Notes: a model not told the origin generated them from the sequence alone. Positions 35,273 to 44,908 are shown, counted from the first letter of the stretch. The stretch is DNA of 64,000 nucleotides from Desulforapulum autotrophicum (GCA_020723285.1 DYJE01000029.1:1-64000); one strand, 5' to 3'. Numbers and translations are program-made.

Positions 35273-36457
35273 TTACTTCCTGTTGGCGTATTCCGCATAC
35301 GTCATGGCTGCCAGTCTGTAAACCGCATGGGCGAGTTTGGAGAACGGCAGGTAGGCGAACAGATGGAACACGGCGATCAGATGGATGTAGTAAATCGCGT
35401 AGGTGGCGATTTCCATTCCGGCAAGTCGGGCCATCTGGGTCAGGAGACCGGTTGCACCCAGGGTCAGAACAAGACCCAGGAGATACCAGTCTTTGTAGGC
35501 GTTGAGATCGGGTTTGCCGAGGCGTTCCTTGATCATCAGAACAGCACCGAAAACAATGGCTATACCGGAGATATTTCCGAGCCATTTGAACGGCCACCAC
35601 TGGCTGTACGGACCGGGTTTGCCGAGAACGTAAAGGAAACCGAAACCGATGGTGGTCACGATGAGGCAGCCGATGAAGCCGAAAAGCACCATCATATGGG
35701 CTGTGCCACGGTTTTTGTTTTCACCGCATTCGTTGAACTGGGTGTGTTTGAGCACTTTTTTCAGAACCGTAGGGATGGTGTTGAAGTAGGCTTTGTAATC
35801 CAGGGTTTCCTTGTCGGTTTTGCCTTCGGCCAGCGCGTTGGCGTGCATGTCGCTGAGCATCTTATATAAGGTATAAGCAAAGATCAGCAGACTGATGTTG
35901 AACACCGGAACGAACGTCATGTCCACCAGCCAGGTGGAGATGAAACGGGCCTGGGCGATGGGCGCATCGGTCACATGGTACCAGTGGAGACCGATCACAT
36001 GGAAGATTTTTTCCATGACGCCGCCCATGAACATCGTAATGATGGCCATGAGAGCCAGCCACGCTGCGGGAATCGCCGTAAGAAGGGCGAGTTTTTTCGG
36101 ATCTGTGACCATTTTGGAGAGTTTTCCAACCACGGGCACCGAGCTTGAGTATTCGCTGATGGCGTAAGAACGGATGGCGGAAAGGGTCTGGCCGGGTTTG
36201 GCACCTCTGGGACACAGGGCCGTACAGTCGCCGCACTCATGGCAGAGCCAGATATCCGCGCTGCCCACCAGTTTGTCTTTCAGGCCCCAGCTTGCCGCGA
36301 TCATTTCCTTGCGGGGAAAAGGGCTGTTTTCAGGAGCGATGGGGCATGCTACGGAGCATGTGGCGCACTGAAAACATTTTTTTAACGTATCGCCGCCAAG
36401 ACCCACGACCTCGTTAATAAAGGTCAGATCCGGCTGTATGATATATTGATTCGACAT
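35273..36457 (-). CDS. qmoC: Quinone-interacting membrane-bound oxidoreductase subunit C
   Basis: 394 residues from ATG 36457, preferred because GGGAGG lies seven bases upstream; the frame extends to 36478. It is an HdrC-HdrE-type fusion. The N-terminus holds two [4Fe-4S] motifs (CFQCATCSVACP and CHECGDCTALCP). The C-terminal half has about six membrane helices of a cytochrome-b type with His residues for haem. It links the menaquinone pool to QmoAB and so to APS reductase. The gene is separated from qmoB by a hairpin and followed by a strong terminator. Confidence 0.95.
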   Translation of the reverse strand: MSNQYIIQPDLTFINEVVGLGGDTLKKCFQCATCSVACPIAPENSPFPRKEMIAASWGLKDKLVGSADIWLCHECGDCTALCPRGAKPGQTLSAIRSYAISEYSSSVPVVGKLSKMVTDPKKLALLTAIPAAWLALMAIITMFMGGVMEKIFHVIGLHWYHVTDAPIAQARFISTWLVDMTFVPVFNISLLIFAYTLYKMLSDMHANALAEGKTDKETLDYKAYFNTIPTVLKKVLKHTQFNECGENKNRGTAHMMVLFGFIGCLIVTTIGFGFLYVLGKPGPYSQWWPFKWLGNISGIAIVFGAVLMIKERLGKPDLNAYKDWYLLGLVLTLGATGLLTQMARLAGMEIATYAIYYIHLIAVFHLFAYLPFSKLAHAVYRLAAMTYAEYANRK

Positions 36458-36498
36458 GTTCATGCCTCCCAATTTCAAAAAATTTCTTTGTTTTTAAA

Positions 36499-36525
36499 CC
36501 CGCACCGGGAAAATTCCGGTGCGGG
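36499..36525 (-). other. Intercistronic hairpin between qmoB and qmoC
   Basis: CCCGCACCGG and CCGGTGCGGG form a 10-bp perfect stem around AATTTTC. On the minus-strand transcript it is followed by TTTAAAAA, a poor U-tract. It could be a partial terminator or an mRNA-stabilising element that sets qmoC level relative to qmoAB. Confidence 0.7.
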
Positions 36526-36557
36526 CTGTTATCATAACCAGTCTCTTTTTCGAAAAA

Positions 36558-38882
36558 TCAGAAGCCTTTGAAGGGGTTGGGACCCATGGCCACGACTTTT
36601 TCAACGAAGGCGTTGATCACGCCGGGAATCTTGTCGTAATCGTCGATGGCTGCTTCGAACTGGGCCACGCGTTCCGTTTCAAGGGCAAGGCTCGCAAGAG
36701 CGTCACCGATCTTGCTCATACGCACGTTTGCAAGCTCGCTGCCTTTTACGAAATGGCACTGGTAATCGTCGCCGTGCTTACATCCCAGGAGGAATACGCC
36801 GTCCATACCCTGAGCCAGGGCGTCCTTGATCCAGATGGTATTGACGGAACCGAGGCAGCGTACAGGAATGAAACGGACCTGCGGGTCGATCTGGGCTTTT
36901 TTCATGGCAGCCATTTCAAGGGCCGGCATGGCGTCGTTTTCACAGTACAGACAAAGGATACGCATGGGAGGATTGTAATAATCGTCTTCAGAGGGTACCC
37001 AGATGGATTTGACCATGGAACCGATACTGTCGATGTTGTAATCCGCGAATCCGATAATACGTTCGGGGCAGGCACCCATACAGGTACCGCAACGGCGGCA
37101 ACGTGTGGGATTGGGTTTCGGCGTCCCTTTTTCATCGTCGTCCAGAGCGCCGAAGGGGCATTCCTGGGTGCAGCGTTTGCACTGGGTGCAGCGCTGGAAG
37201 AAGAAGTCGGGGAAGGTCATGTCGCCGGACCTGGGATGAACAGCCACACCCCGGTTCACGGAGTCGATGCACTGGATGGCTTTGAGGGCCGCGCCGGTGG
37301 CGTCTTCCATGGATTCTTCGATGGTCATGCTGCGGCGGACGCAACCTGCGGCGTAGATACCGGTTCTCTGGGTTTCGTAGGGAAAGCAGATGAAGTTGGA
37401 GTCCGCGTATTCATCGAAAATTCCGTTGTCGCGGAAAGCGGGGCCCTGGCGGTAAGCCATGTTCACCACGGGGTCGTCGGCTGTGGCAGGAACCATACCT
37501 GCGGCGAGAACCACCATGTCGGCCTTGATGCCGATGCTTTCGCCGAGAAGAGTATTCTTGGCGGAAACAACGAAGCCCGATCCTTTTTTCTCAACGGCGG
37601 TCACTTCACCTTTGGTAAGGAAGATGCCGCTGTCCTGCTGCATGTTCTTGTAGAAACCTTCGGTTAACCCAGGGGTTCTCATGTGCTGGTAAATCACATA
37701 GGCTTTTCCGTCCTCGTAATCTTCGCGAACGTATTTGGCCTGTTTCAGGGCCACCATGCTGGTGACGGAACCGGCGTAATTGAAATCCCGGTCGTCTCCG
37801 TTTGCGGGGCTCTGGATGAACACCACGTTCTTGGCTTCTTTTCCATCGGAAGGACGGACGATTTTGCCTTTGGCGGCGATTTCCTCGAACTGGGCGTTGG
37901 TCACCACGTCAACATCGCCCACTCCCAGATGTTTGAAAGCGTCGCCTTCGATCACATCGGGTCTCCAGCCGGCGGCCAGAATCACGGCACCGAAAAGTTC
38001 GCCGTTGGGGTCCAGGGTGAGAACGTCGTTCTTTCCTTTGTTGTATTCCTTGTAGAGTTCAAGGAGTTTTTCCGCGTCGTACTCTTTTCCGTTTTCATCC
38101 ACTTTCATGGAATCGGGCAGAGGATAGGGAACGTCGAATTCGTTGGTTTCGCCGGGTTTCTTGAGGGTCACGGTGAATTCACCGGGCTGGCCTGCAATAC
38201 GGGCCACCACGGTGTTTGTTTTCACGGTGATGTTTTTTTCGGCCTGGACTTCCTTGATCTTGTCGGCCACCATGGGAGGAATCAGACTGTCGTAAGGTTC
38301 GGCAACAGGCATCTGTTTTCTCATTTTGGCGGCGTAGCCACCCAGAGCGCCATCCTTTTCCACGATGGTCACTTCATAACCGGCCTTGGCAGCGTCAATG
38401 GCTGAAGACATACCGGTCATACCGCCGCCGATCACCAGGATTTTCTTGGAGATGGAAGGAAGCTGGAACGGTTCGGGAAGTTTCACTTTTTCAAGGCGGG
38501 CCAGACTCATGCGGATGTAATCGTCAGCGGCAAGCTGGACGTTATCCACAAAGTAATCGTCGTCGTTTTCCGTTTTCTTGGGATATTTTTCCCGGGAGAT
38601 GGTCCAGGCCACATTTTCACGAAGGGCCACACGGTCCACCATGCAGTTTTCAAACTGGAAAATATCGGAGTTGACACGTTTGGAGCAGCCCACGATGGAA
38701 ATGAAGTTGATGCCTTCAGCCACACCTTTTTTGATGGTGGCCACGCCGTCGGCGCTGCACAGGCAGTCATGAACCACGGCGGGAGCGCGTTTTTCGGAAG
38801 CCACGTTCACCAGCTGGTCACAATCGATGGATTCGCCGATTCCACATCCTTTACATATATATACACCGAATTTATTGCTCAT
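36558..38882 (-). CDS. qmoB: Quinone-interacting membrane-bound oxidoreductase subunit B
   Basis: 774-residue HdrA-like flavoprotein. An N-terminal Cys-containing region (YICKGCGIGES) precedes the FAD-binding motif ILVIGGGMTGMSSAIDAA (about 150). Two [4Fe-4S] motifs follow near 580-620 (CTQCKRCTQECP and CRRCGTCMGACP). The C-terminus is an MvhD-like domain with LCLYCENDA and LGCKHGDDYQCHF. It forms the cytoplasmic part of the Qmo complex with QmoA. It starts 6 bp after qmoA. Confidence 0.96.
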   Translation of the reverse strand: MSNKFGVYICKGCGIGESIDCDQLVNVASEKRAPAVVHDCLCSADGVATIKKGVAEGINFISIVGCSKRVNSDIFQFENCMVDRVALRENVAWTISREKYPKKTENDDDYFVDNVQLAADDYIRMSLARLEKVKLPEPFQLPSISKKILVIGGGMTGMSSAIDAAKAGYEVTIVEKDGALGGYAAKMRKQMPVAEPYDSLIPPMVADKIKEVQAEKNITVKTNTVVARIAGQPGEFTVTLKKPGETNEFDVPYPLPDSMKVDENGKEYDAEKLLELYKEYNKGKNDVLTLDPNGELFGAVILAAGWRPDVIEGDAFKHLGVGDVDVVTNAQFEEIAAKGKIVRPSDGKEAKNVVFIQSPANGDDRDFNYAGSVTSMVALKQAKYVREDYEDGKAYVIYQHMRTPGLTEGFYKNMQQDSGIFLTKGEVTAVEKKGSGFVVSAKNTLLGESIGIKADMVVLAAGMVPATADDPVVNMAYRQGPAFRDNGIFDEYADSNFICFPYETQRTGIYAAGCVRRSMTIEESMEDATGAALKAIQCIDSVNRGVAVHPRSGDMTFPDFFFQRCTQCKRCTQECPFGALDDDEKGTPKPNPTRCRRCGTCMGACPERIIGFADYNIDSIGSMVKSIWVPSEDDYYNPPMRILCLYCENDAMPALEMAAMKKAQIDPQVRFIPVRCLGSVNTIWIKDALAQGMDGVFLLGCKHGDDYQCHFVKGSELANVRMSKIGDALASLALETERVAQFEAAIDDYDKIPGVINAFVEKVVAMGPNPFKGF

Positions 38883-38888
38883 CGACTT

Positions 38889-40160
38889 CTACCTCCCCAT
38901 CACGGTTTGAATCGCTTTCAGGGCCATGCCTGTCGCATTCTGGTTTGAAGACATAACGTCAGCGGGTTTATTGGCGCAACCAGCCGCGAACATACCGCCT
39001 TTTGTGAAATCGTTCACGATGAAACCGTCTTCGTTGAACGTGAGATCAGCCTGGGGTTTGTCGGACGCCATGGTGGGTTCCATACCGGTGGCAAGAACCA
39101 CGAGATCCACAGTCTGGTTCACTTTTGCGCCGGTCACGGCGTCTTCGGCGGTCACGGTGATGCTGCCGTTGTCACCTTCGGCCACGGCGGCCACTTTGCC
39201 TTTGACAAAAGTGACCTTCTTGTCTTCTTTGAGTTTTTTGTAGAATTTTTCGTATTTCTGACCCGGTGTGCGGATGTCGATGTAGTAAATGGTCATTTCC
39301 GCGTCGGGATACTGTTCACGCACGTAGGTGGCGTGTTTCAACGACGCCAGACAGCAGATGTATGAGCAGTAGGGAAGATGGTTTTCATCACGGGAACCGG
39401 CGCACTGAACGAAAGCGATGGTTTTGGGTGCCTGGTCGTCTGAAGGACGGAGGATCTTGCCGGCCGTGGGGCCGTTCAGAGAAGCCATACGCTCCAGCAT
39501 CATGTTGGTGATGATGTTCTGATGGCGGCCGAAACCCAGATTGTCGATTTTCGTGGCATCGTAAGGTTTCCAGCCGGTAGCCCAGACCACGGATTTCACT
39601 TTGACCGTCAGGGTTTTTTCAGCCATGGAGAAATCCACGGCTTTGTACTTGCAAGCTTCTTCAACACGTTTCTTGTCATCGGCTCCGATTTCGGGGGAAA
39701 TCACGTAGCGCGCAGGAAAAGCCATTTCACACGGAAGGTAAGCCGCTTTGGTCCTGTTCATGCCGAAGTTGAAATCACTGTCGATTTCACTTTCACAGAC
39801 GTCGGCGCAGGCGCCACAGGCTGTACAGTTTTCGTTGACGTAACGGGGGCTGATTTTAAGGGTCACGTCGTAGTTGCCGGGTGCGCCTTCAACCTTGACC
39901 ACTTCCGTCATGGTCAGAACTTTGATGTTTTTGCTGTCTCTGATGCGTCTGAAGTTGATTTCAAGACCGCAGGTCGGCGGACACAGCTTCGGAAAATACT
40001 GATTGAGCTGAATGACGCGTCCACCCAGATACGGATTCTTTTCAACAAGAAGCACCTCTTGGCCTGCTTCCGCTGCTTCCAGTGTTGTGGTCAGTCCGCT
40101 GATCCCGCCACCAACAACCAAGATACTCGCACTAGCAGGGGCTGCTTTGTCTATTGTCAT
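38889..40160 (-). CDS. qmoA: Quinone-interacting membrane-bound oxidoreductase subunit A
   Basis: 423-residue HdrA-like flavoprotein with an N-terminal FAD motif SILVVGGGISGLTTTLEAAE, CPPTCGLEI, and a [4Fe-4S] motif CTACGACADVC near 136-146. It passes electrons between QmoB/QmoC and APS reductase, which is encoded directly upstream. The 289-bp gap from aprA contains a terminator-like hairpin and a second inverted repeat, so expression relative to aprBA is probably tuned. Confidence 0.96.
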   Translation of the reverse strand: MTIDKAAPASASILVVGGGISGLTTTLEAAEAGQEVLLVEKNPYLGGRVIQLNQYFPKLCPPTCGLEINFRRIRDSKNIKVLTMTEVVKVEGAPGNYDVTLKISPRYVNENCTACGACADVCESEIDSDFNFGMNRTKAAYLPCEMAFPARYVISPEIGADDKKRVEEACKYKAVDFSMAEKTLTVKVKSVVWATGWKPYDATKIDNLGFGRHQNIITNMMLERMASLNGPTAGKILRPSDDQAPKTIAFVQCAGSRDENHLPYCSYICCLASLKHATYVREQYPDAEMTIYYIDIRTPGQKYEKFYKKLKEDKKVTFVKGKVAAVAEGDNGSITVTAEDAVTGAKVNQTVDLVVLATGMEPTMASDKPQADLTFNEDGFIVNDFTKGGMFAAGCANKPADVMSSNQNATGMALKAIQTVMGR

Positions 40161-40281
40161 GCTATCCCTCCATGCATAAAAATTAAAAAAGGTTCACTCT
40201 TTAATGCCTTCAAACCGAAAACGATGGTCTTATTATTTTTGGGCCTTTTTCAGGTTTTTCGCCTAACGTGCCCATATTCCG

Positions 40282-40315
40282 AAGGGTTTTATCATGATCA
40301 TCCAATAAAACCCTT
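40282..40315. repeat. Inverted repeat in the aprA-qmoA gap
   Basis: AAGGGTTTTAT (40282-40292) and ATAAAACCCTT (40305-40315) are perfectly complementary, with a 12-bp spacer containing the palindrome ATGATCAT. It is not followed by a U-tract on the minus strand. It lies between the attenuator-like hairpin and qmoA and may be an RNA processing site or an operator. Confidence 0.6.
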
Positions 40316-40379
40316 AAAAAACTGGACACGGCGTTACGCATAAACGCCCTATTGTTCATCCACCGCCATCCATGTCACG

Positions 40380-40414
40380 AAAAAAGCCTCCAGGCATCGG
40401 TGACACCTGGAGGC
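40380..40414 (-). terminator. Attenuator-type terminator after aprA
   Basis: GCCTCCAGG and CCTGGAGGC form a perfect 9-bp stem around an ~11-nt loop, followed on the minus strand by TTTTTT. It sits 36 bp after the aprA stop, inside what is normally a single apr-qmo operon. It would let aprBA mRNA accumulate above qmoABC. Confidence 0.85.
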
Positions 40415-40449
40415 CTGCATTACAACTCGATCAGAGTGCGATCAAAAAA

Positions 40450-42429
40450 CTAGGAGATGATTTTCACGTAATCCTGTTTTTTGAGGGTCCACTCTTTGGT
40501 GGCTTTATCGTAGCTGGAATTCACGAAGCAGAACCAGTTTGCATCGTCCTGTCCGGGGAAGTCAGCCTGATAGTAGAAACCGGGGTAACGGGTTTCTTTA
40601 CGGAAACGGATGTGGCGAACGTGAGCTTCAACGGTGTAGATTCTGTGATAGATTTCCCAGCATCTCATCAGTTCGTGGAGGTCGCCGGCAGCCAGTTTGT
40701 CCGTATCTTCGTGCATCATGAACAGAAGGTCGTCGATAAGGATGTCAAGAGCCTTGCTGCTTGTCTGATAGTAAGTAGCAGTACCACCGCCGTACTCGTT
40801 GGTGGCTTTCATCAGACGAAGAGCCATACCCGCGGGTTTCGCGTAGTTGGGGTTCAGGTCAACGGCTGTTGTGTAAGCGCAGTTGTCGAGGTAAAGGCGG
40901 ACGGGTTTCCAAACGAGGTTAACCAGCTCATCTTTGGACTCTTTCAGTTCAGGTTTGCGGTCGGGATTGTCTTTAACGAAACGAACCATTTCTTTACCGA
41001 CAATACGGCCTTCAGCGTGTGAACCTGAAGAGAATTTGTGACCGGAGCAACCGATACCGTCACCAGCGGTGAAGAGACCTTCAACGGTGGTCATACGGTT
41101 GTACACTTTGCCATTGGAGGCTTTGATTTTGTATGACTCGGGAACCCAAGCTTCGTCCGGACCGGAAACCCAGATACCGCAGCAGCCTGAGTGAGAACCC
41201 AGGAGGTACGGTTCGGTGGGCATGATTTCGGAGTCTTTCTTTTCAGGTTCGGTGTTGGTGGCGCACCAGAGGTTTGCCTGACCGCAGGTCATGTCAAGGA
41301 AGTCTTCCCAAGCTTCGGATTCGAGGTGCTTGAGTTCTTTCTTGTCCATGGTCTGGCCGAGTTTCTGAAGAGCGGTGGAGGTCTTCATGATGATGGGACC
41401 GCGACCGGATTTCATTTCGAACAGCATCAGATGGTTACGGAGGCAGGTCGGAGTGATGGCTGCGGTTCCGTAAGGAGCGTATCTCTGGAGTTCTGCTTTG
41501 GCTTTGTCGGAAGCTGCATAGTTTTCGCCAAGGCCGTTTTCAAGATGGGCTTTGAACAGGAGGAACCATGCACCAACGGGGCCGTAACCGTCTTTGAAAC
41601 GGGCAGGCGTGAAACGGTTTTCCATCATGGAGAGTTCAGCACCGGCGCGGAGAGCCATGGTGTAGGTAGAACCGGCGTTCCATACGGGGTACCATGCACG
41701 GCCTTTTCCTTCACCGACTGAACGGGGCTGGTAGATGTTAACCGCGCCACCGCATGCAACCATCATGGTTTTGCATTTGATGATGTACACTTTGTTTTCA
41801 CGTGTGGAGAAACCCACAGCGCCAGCGATTTTTTTAGGATCGTTTTTGTCGTTGAGAAGTTCAACGATGAACACTCTTTCAAGGATGTTGTCTGAGCCGA
41901 GAGCTTTTTTAGCGGCTTCAGCAACGATTCTCTTGTAAGATTCGCCGTTGATCATGATCTGCCATTTACCGGTACGAACAGGAGCGGCACCTGATTTCAG
42001 GGTACCGAGTTTCAGACCGGCTTTACCGTCGATGCTTTTGCCTTCGGCGGATTTTTTCCAGATGGGAAGTCCCCATTCTTCGAACAGATGAACGGAGTCA
42101 TCAACGTGACGGCCAAGGTCGTAGATAAGGTCTTCACGAACGATACCCATCAGGTCGTTACGAACCATGCGGACGTAGTCTTCGATGGCGTTGTCACCGA
42201 TGTAGGTGTTGATGGCTGAAAGGCCCTGCGCAACAGCGCCGGAACGTTCCATCGCTGCTTTGTCGCAGAGAAGGATACTGATGTCATCGCTTGCCCATTT
42301 CTTGATTTCAAACGCGGTACCGCATGCAGCCATACCACCGCCAACGATGAGAATATCAACTTCTTTTTCAATAACTTCAGGATCTCTAACGGCTTTAAGC
42401 TCTCCCAAAGGTTTGTTTGGTAATGACAT
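40450..42429 (-). CDS. aprA: Adenylylsulfate (APS) reductase subunit alpha
   Basis: Catalytic flavoprotein that reduces APS to sulfite and AMP, the key step of dissimilatory sulfate reduction. Length (659 aa) is typical. The FAD-binding start VDILIVGGGMAACGTAFEI, the conserved NIYQPRSVGEGKGRAWYP region, and GIGCSGHKFSSGSHAEGRIV near 470-490 are all present. AAGGAGG sits seven bases before the ATG. It lies 63 bp after aprB; both are followed by qmoABC. High conservation makes this the strongest marker of lifestyle in the window. Confidence 0.98.
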   Translation of the reverse strand: MSLPNKPLGELKAVRDPEVIEKEVDILIVGGGMAACGTAFEIKKWASDDISILLCDKAAMERSGAVAQGLSAINTYIGDNAIEDYVRMVRNDLMGIVREDLIYDLGRHVDDSVHLFEEWGLPIWKKSAEGKSIDGKAGLKLGTLKSGAAPVRTGKWQIMINGESYKRIVAEAAKKALGSDNILERVFIVELLNDKNDPKKIAGAVGFSTRENKVYIIKCKTMMVACGGAVNIYQPRSVGEGKGRAWYPVWNAGSTYTMALRAGAELSMMENRFTPARFKDGYGPVGAWFLLFKAHLENGLGENYAASDKAKAELQRYAPYGTAAITPTCLRNHLMLFEMKSGRGPIIMKTSTALQKLGQTMDKKELKHLESEAWEDFLDMTCGQANLWCATNTEPEKKDSEIMPTEPYLLGSHSGCCGIWVSGPDEAWVPESYKIKASNGKVYNRMTTVEGLFTAGDGIGCSGHKFSSGSHAEGRIVGKEMVRFVKDNPDRKPELKESKDELVNLVWKPVRLYLDNCAYTTAVDLNPNYAKPAGMALRLMKATNEYGGGTATYYQTSSKALDILIDDLLFMMHEDTDKLAAGDLHELMRCWEIYHRIYTVEAHVRHIRFRKETRYPGFYYQADFPGQDDANWFCFVNSSYDKATKEWTLKKQDYVKIIS

Positions 42430-42492
42430 ATTTTTTCCTCCTTAAGATTTGGAATAGTCGTGATATGAACGTTTTTTCAAGCAAATCCAGTC

Positions 42493-42930
42493 TTATGCAA
42501 GCTGAGTGGGCTGGGGCAGCGTAACGCCTTCAGCTTCTTCAGTTGAAAGAAGGCAGCTGTTCAGGTCTTTGCCTTTGAGAGCCGCATATTCGTTTGCAGC
42601 GCCTTCCGGAGTGGTACGGATGGGGAATTTGAAGCGTTTTACAACGCCGTTACGGAATTTGCAGGTCCACATTACGTCTTCGGTACCCATCATGGGCACG
42701 ATGCTGCTTCCCAGAGGAACGAAGTCAGAGTAGCCACGAACTTCAATGGCCTGAGAAGGACAGATTTTTACGCATGAGAAGCATTCCCAGCACGCATCCG
42801 GTTCCTGGTTGTACGCTTTCATCTCGGTCGCATCGAGAACCATCAAGTCATTGGGACAAATGTACATACATGCGGTTTTGTCCCCGCCTTTACAGCCGTC
42901 ACATTTTTCTGCGATTACATAGCTTGGCAT
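42493..42930 (-). CDS. aprB: Adenylylsulfate (APS) reductase subunit beta
   Basis: 145-residue iron-sulfur subunit that relays electrons to the FAD of AprA. Two [4Fe-4S] binding motifs are visible: CDGCKGGDKTACMYICP (10-26) and CWECFSCVKICP (about 47-58). The C-terminal tail embraces the alpha subunit in known structures. GGGAGG precedes the ATG. It is the first gene of the apr-qmo unit. Confidence 0.97.
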   Translation of the reverse strand: MPSYVIAEKCDGCKGGDKTACMYICPNDLMVLDATEMKAYNQEPDACWECFSCVKICPSQAIEVRGYSDFVPLGSSIVPMMGTEDVMWTCKFRNGVVKRFKFPIRTTPEGAANEYAALKGKDLNSCLLSTEEAEGVTLPQPTQLA

Positions 42931-43200
42931 TAATTATACCTCCCTAATTCGGTGCTGACCTCAGCAAAAGATCAACACCCGCGTTAACTGTTTGGCGGCA
43001 CCGGCCATACGCCCTGCCGCCCCTCACAACAAGTCGCCGGAAGAGTGTTCTTCTCCAGGCAGTTTCCAAAAACAATAAACTGAATTTTTATTCATCGGGG
43101 ACCGCGTTTGTCCAGCCCCCCTTTTCCCGACTCTAAAAGCTTGATTATGTTGATAAAGACGCAGTTCCAAACAGTTCTTCCCTACAATAATCAAAGCGCA

Positions 43201-43229
43201 AAGTTATCATCGGACCCCATCTATGTCAA
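43201..43229 (-). promoter_or_regulatory. Candidate promoter of the apr-qmo operon
   Basis: On the minus strand TTGACA (43229-43224), a 17-bp spacer, then TAACTT (43206-43201). It would give a leader of about 265 nt before aprB. The rest of the 423-bp gap 42931-43353 shows no gene. A plus-strand TTGACA at 43266-43271 could serve the divergent gene. Confidence 0.5.
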
Positions 43230-43353
43230 GATATTTAAAGAGAGACGGGCCACCTAAAAAAAGAATTGACATACCTGTGGGACATGGTAGCTGTTCTTCA
43301 TTAAAAAACACGGAAACTCAAGGACGATAATTTATAAGGGAGTTTTTTTCATC

Positions 43354-44088
43354 ATGAGTGTTGAACCAGAATACATCGGCATTGAAGATTCGTTTACATT
43401 CACCTGCCACCCCGGGGTGACCTGCTTCAATCAATGCTGCAGGGATGTGAACCAGTTTCTCTATCCCTACGACATCCTCCGCCTCAAGAATCATCTGGGC
43501 ATGTCATCAACGGAATTTCTTGACACATACACCGTGACATACAGCGGTGATACCACGGGACTGCCCATCGTTTCCTTTAAAACAAGCGGTGTTGACGGCA
43601 ACGCCTGTCCTTTTGTCACGGATCAGGGTTGCGGCGTTTACGATAACCGGCCCGCCTCCTGCCGGATCTTTCCTCTGGCCCGGGCCATTTCACGATCCCG
43701 GCAGACCGGGGCCATCACTGAACACTTTGCGCTCATCAAGGATCCGGTATGCTCGGGCTTCGATGAAGGCCGGTCCATCAGGGTCAGGGACTGGGTGATC
43801 AGCCAGGGCCTTGATGAGTACAACAGGGCCAACGACCGGATGATCGAGCTGATCAGCCTCAAGCAGCAGATCATGCCCGGCCCTTTGAGCGGTGAACAGA
43901 GGGATAAATTCGTGCTTGCCTGTTATGACGTGGACCGTTTCAGAAGCCTGATCAAAAATGACAATCTGGTGAGTGAAGGCGATATCGGAAAGGGCCGTTA
44001 TCATCAGATCATGGCCAGTGATTTCAACCTTCTTGATTTCGGTCTTGAATGGATTGCCATGGAACTTTTTGGAAAAAAATCCCGGTGA
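43354..44088 (+). CDS. YkgJ-family Cys-cluster (zinc/iron-chelating) protein
   Basis: 244 residues. It has the C-x-x-x-CC-type cluster CFNQCCRDV near residue 25, then GNACPFV, GCGVYDNRPASCRIFP and PVCSGF, the eight-Cys arrangement of the YkgJ/FliB-like family thought to bind Zn or an Fe-S cluster. The biochemical role is not established. It is transcribed divergently from apr-qmo, with AGGGAG before its ATG, and is followed 7 bp later by an SDR gene. Confidence 0.8.
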   Translation: MSVEPEYIGIEDSFTFTCHPGVTCFNQCCRDVNQFLYPYDILRLKNHLGMSSTEFLDTYTVTYSGDTTGLPIVSFKTSGVDGNACPFVTDQGCGVYDNRPASCRIFPLARAISRSRQTGAITEHFALIKDPVCSGFDEGRSIRVRDWVISQGLDEYNRANDRMIELISLKQQIMPGPLSGEQRDKFVLACYDVDRFRSLIKNDNLVSEGDIGKGRYHQIMASDFNLLDFGLEWIAMELFGKKSR

Positions 44089-44095
44089 GGGGCGT

Positions 44096-44908
44096 ATGAA
44101 TGAACAGCGTGTGGCCCTGGTTCTGGGCGCTGTCAAAGGAATCGGCAAGGCCATCGGCCTTTCCCTGGCCGGAAAGGGCATACGAACAGCCCTGACCTGG
44201 TACGACTGGGAGGAAAGCTCCTCAGACATGGTCCGGGATTTTGCCCTGACCGGGACGGACCACATGATCATCCGTCAAGACCTCCGGAATACGGACGAGA
44301 TCCCCGGCATGATCGAGCGCGTTGTCCGGCAGTTCGGCCGCCTGGACATCCTGATCAACAATATCGAGCGGGGCGGCATGCCCGTGGTTCACGGCGCATA
44401 CACGCGGGATCAGTGGGATCTTGAAATGGTGACAACGTTCACCGCCAAACGGTGGGTTTTCGAATCGGCGCTTCCCTACCTGAAACAGTCGGGCAACGGT
44501 GTGGTGATCAACATTTCATCCATCGCCGCCCTGGTCGGTCGATCGGGCCCCTGCAGCCTTCTTTTCAACGAAGGTTACTCCGCGCTCAACCGGGGAATAT
44601 CGCTGTTCACGGAAACATGGGCGCGAATGGGCGCTCCGGAAGTCCGGGTGAACGAACTGATGCTGGGTATTGTGGACACCCGCCATGGCGATAAAACCCG
44701 CGGGTGGGGGCTTCTTTCCGAAACCGAACGCCAGGCTGTGAAAGACCATACCCTTCTTGGCCGGACCGGAAGCCCTTCTGACGTGGTGAAAGCCTGTGAA
44801 TTCATCATTGACGGCGCACCGTTCATGACAGGCAGCGTCATCCGGCTGGACGGGGGTTATGTTCTCGGAGGAGACGCCGTTCGGCCGATGCCCCCCGGCG
44901 TGGTGTGA
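44096..44908 (+). CDS. Short-chain dehydrogenase/reductase-fold protein lacking the catalytic Lys
   Basis: 270 residues from ATG 44096, preceded by GAGGGG; an in-frame longer start would lie inside the upstream gene. The Rossmann motif is G11AVKGIG17, NN at 88-89 is the SDR NNAG position (INNIERGG), and Ser141/142 and Tyr161 match the catalytic triad. The Y-x-x-x-K motif, however, reads YSALN, so Asn165 replaces the Lys. The C-terminal SVIRLDGGYV is FabG-like. It may bind NAD(P) without normal oxidoreductase activity, or use another proton relay. Substrate unknown. Confidence 0.82.
   Translation: MNEQRVALVLGAVKGIGKAIGLSLAGKGIRTALTWYDWEESSSDMVRDFALTGTDHMIIRQDLRNTDEIPGMIERVVRQFGRLDILINNIERGGMPVVHGAYTRDQWDLEMVTTFTAKRWVFESALPYLKQSGNGVVINISSIAALVGRSGPCSLLFNEGYSALNRGISLFTETWARMGAPEVRVNELMLGIVDTRHGDKTRGWGLLSETERQAVKDHTLLGRTGSPSDVVKACEFIIDGAPFMTGSVIRLDGGYVLGGDAVRPMPPGVV

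Noticed and set aside
36519-37667. 382-codon plus-strand open frame opposite qmoB
   Set aside because: Covers the highly conserved qmoB gene, and its translation has no recognisable motif.
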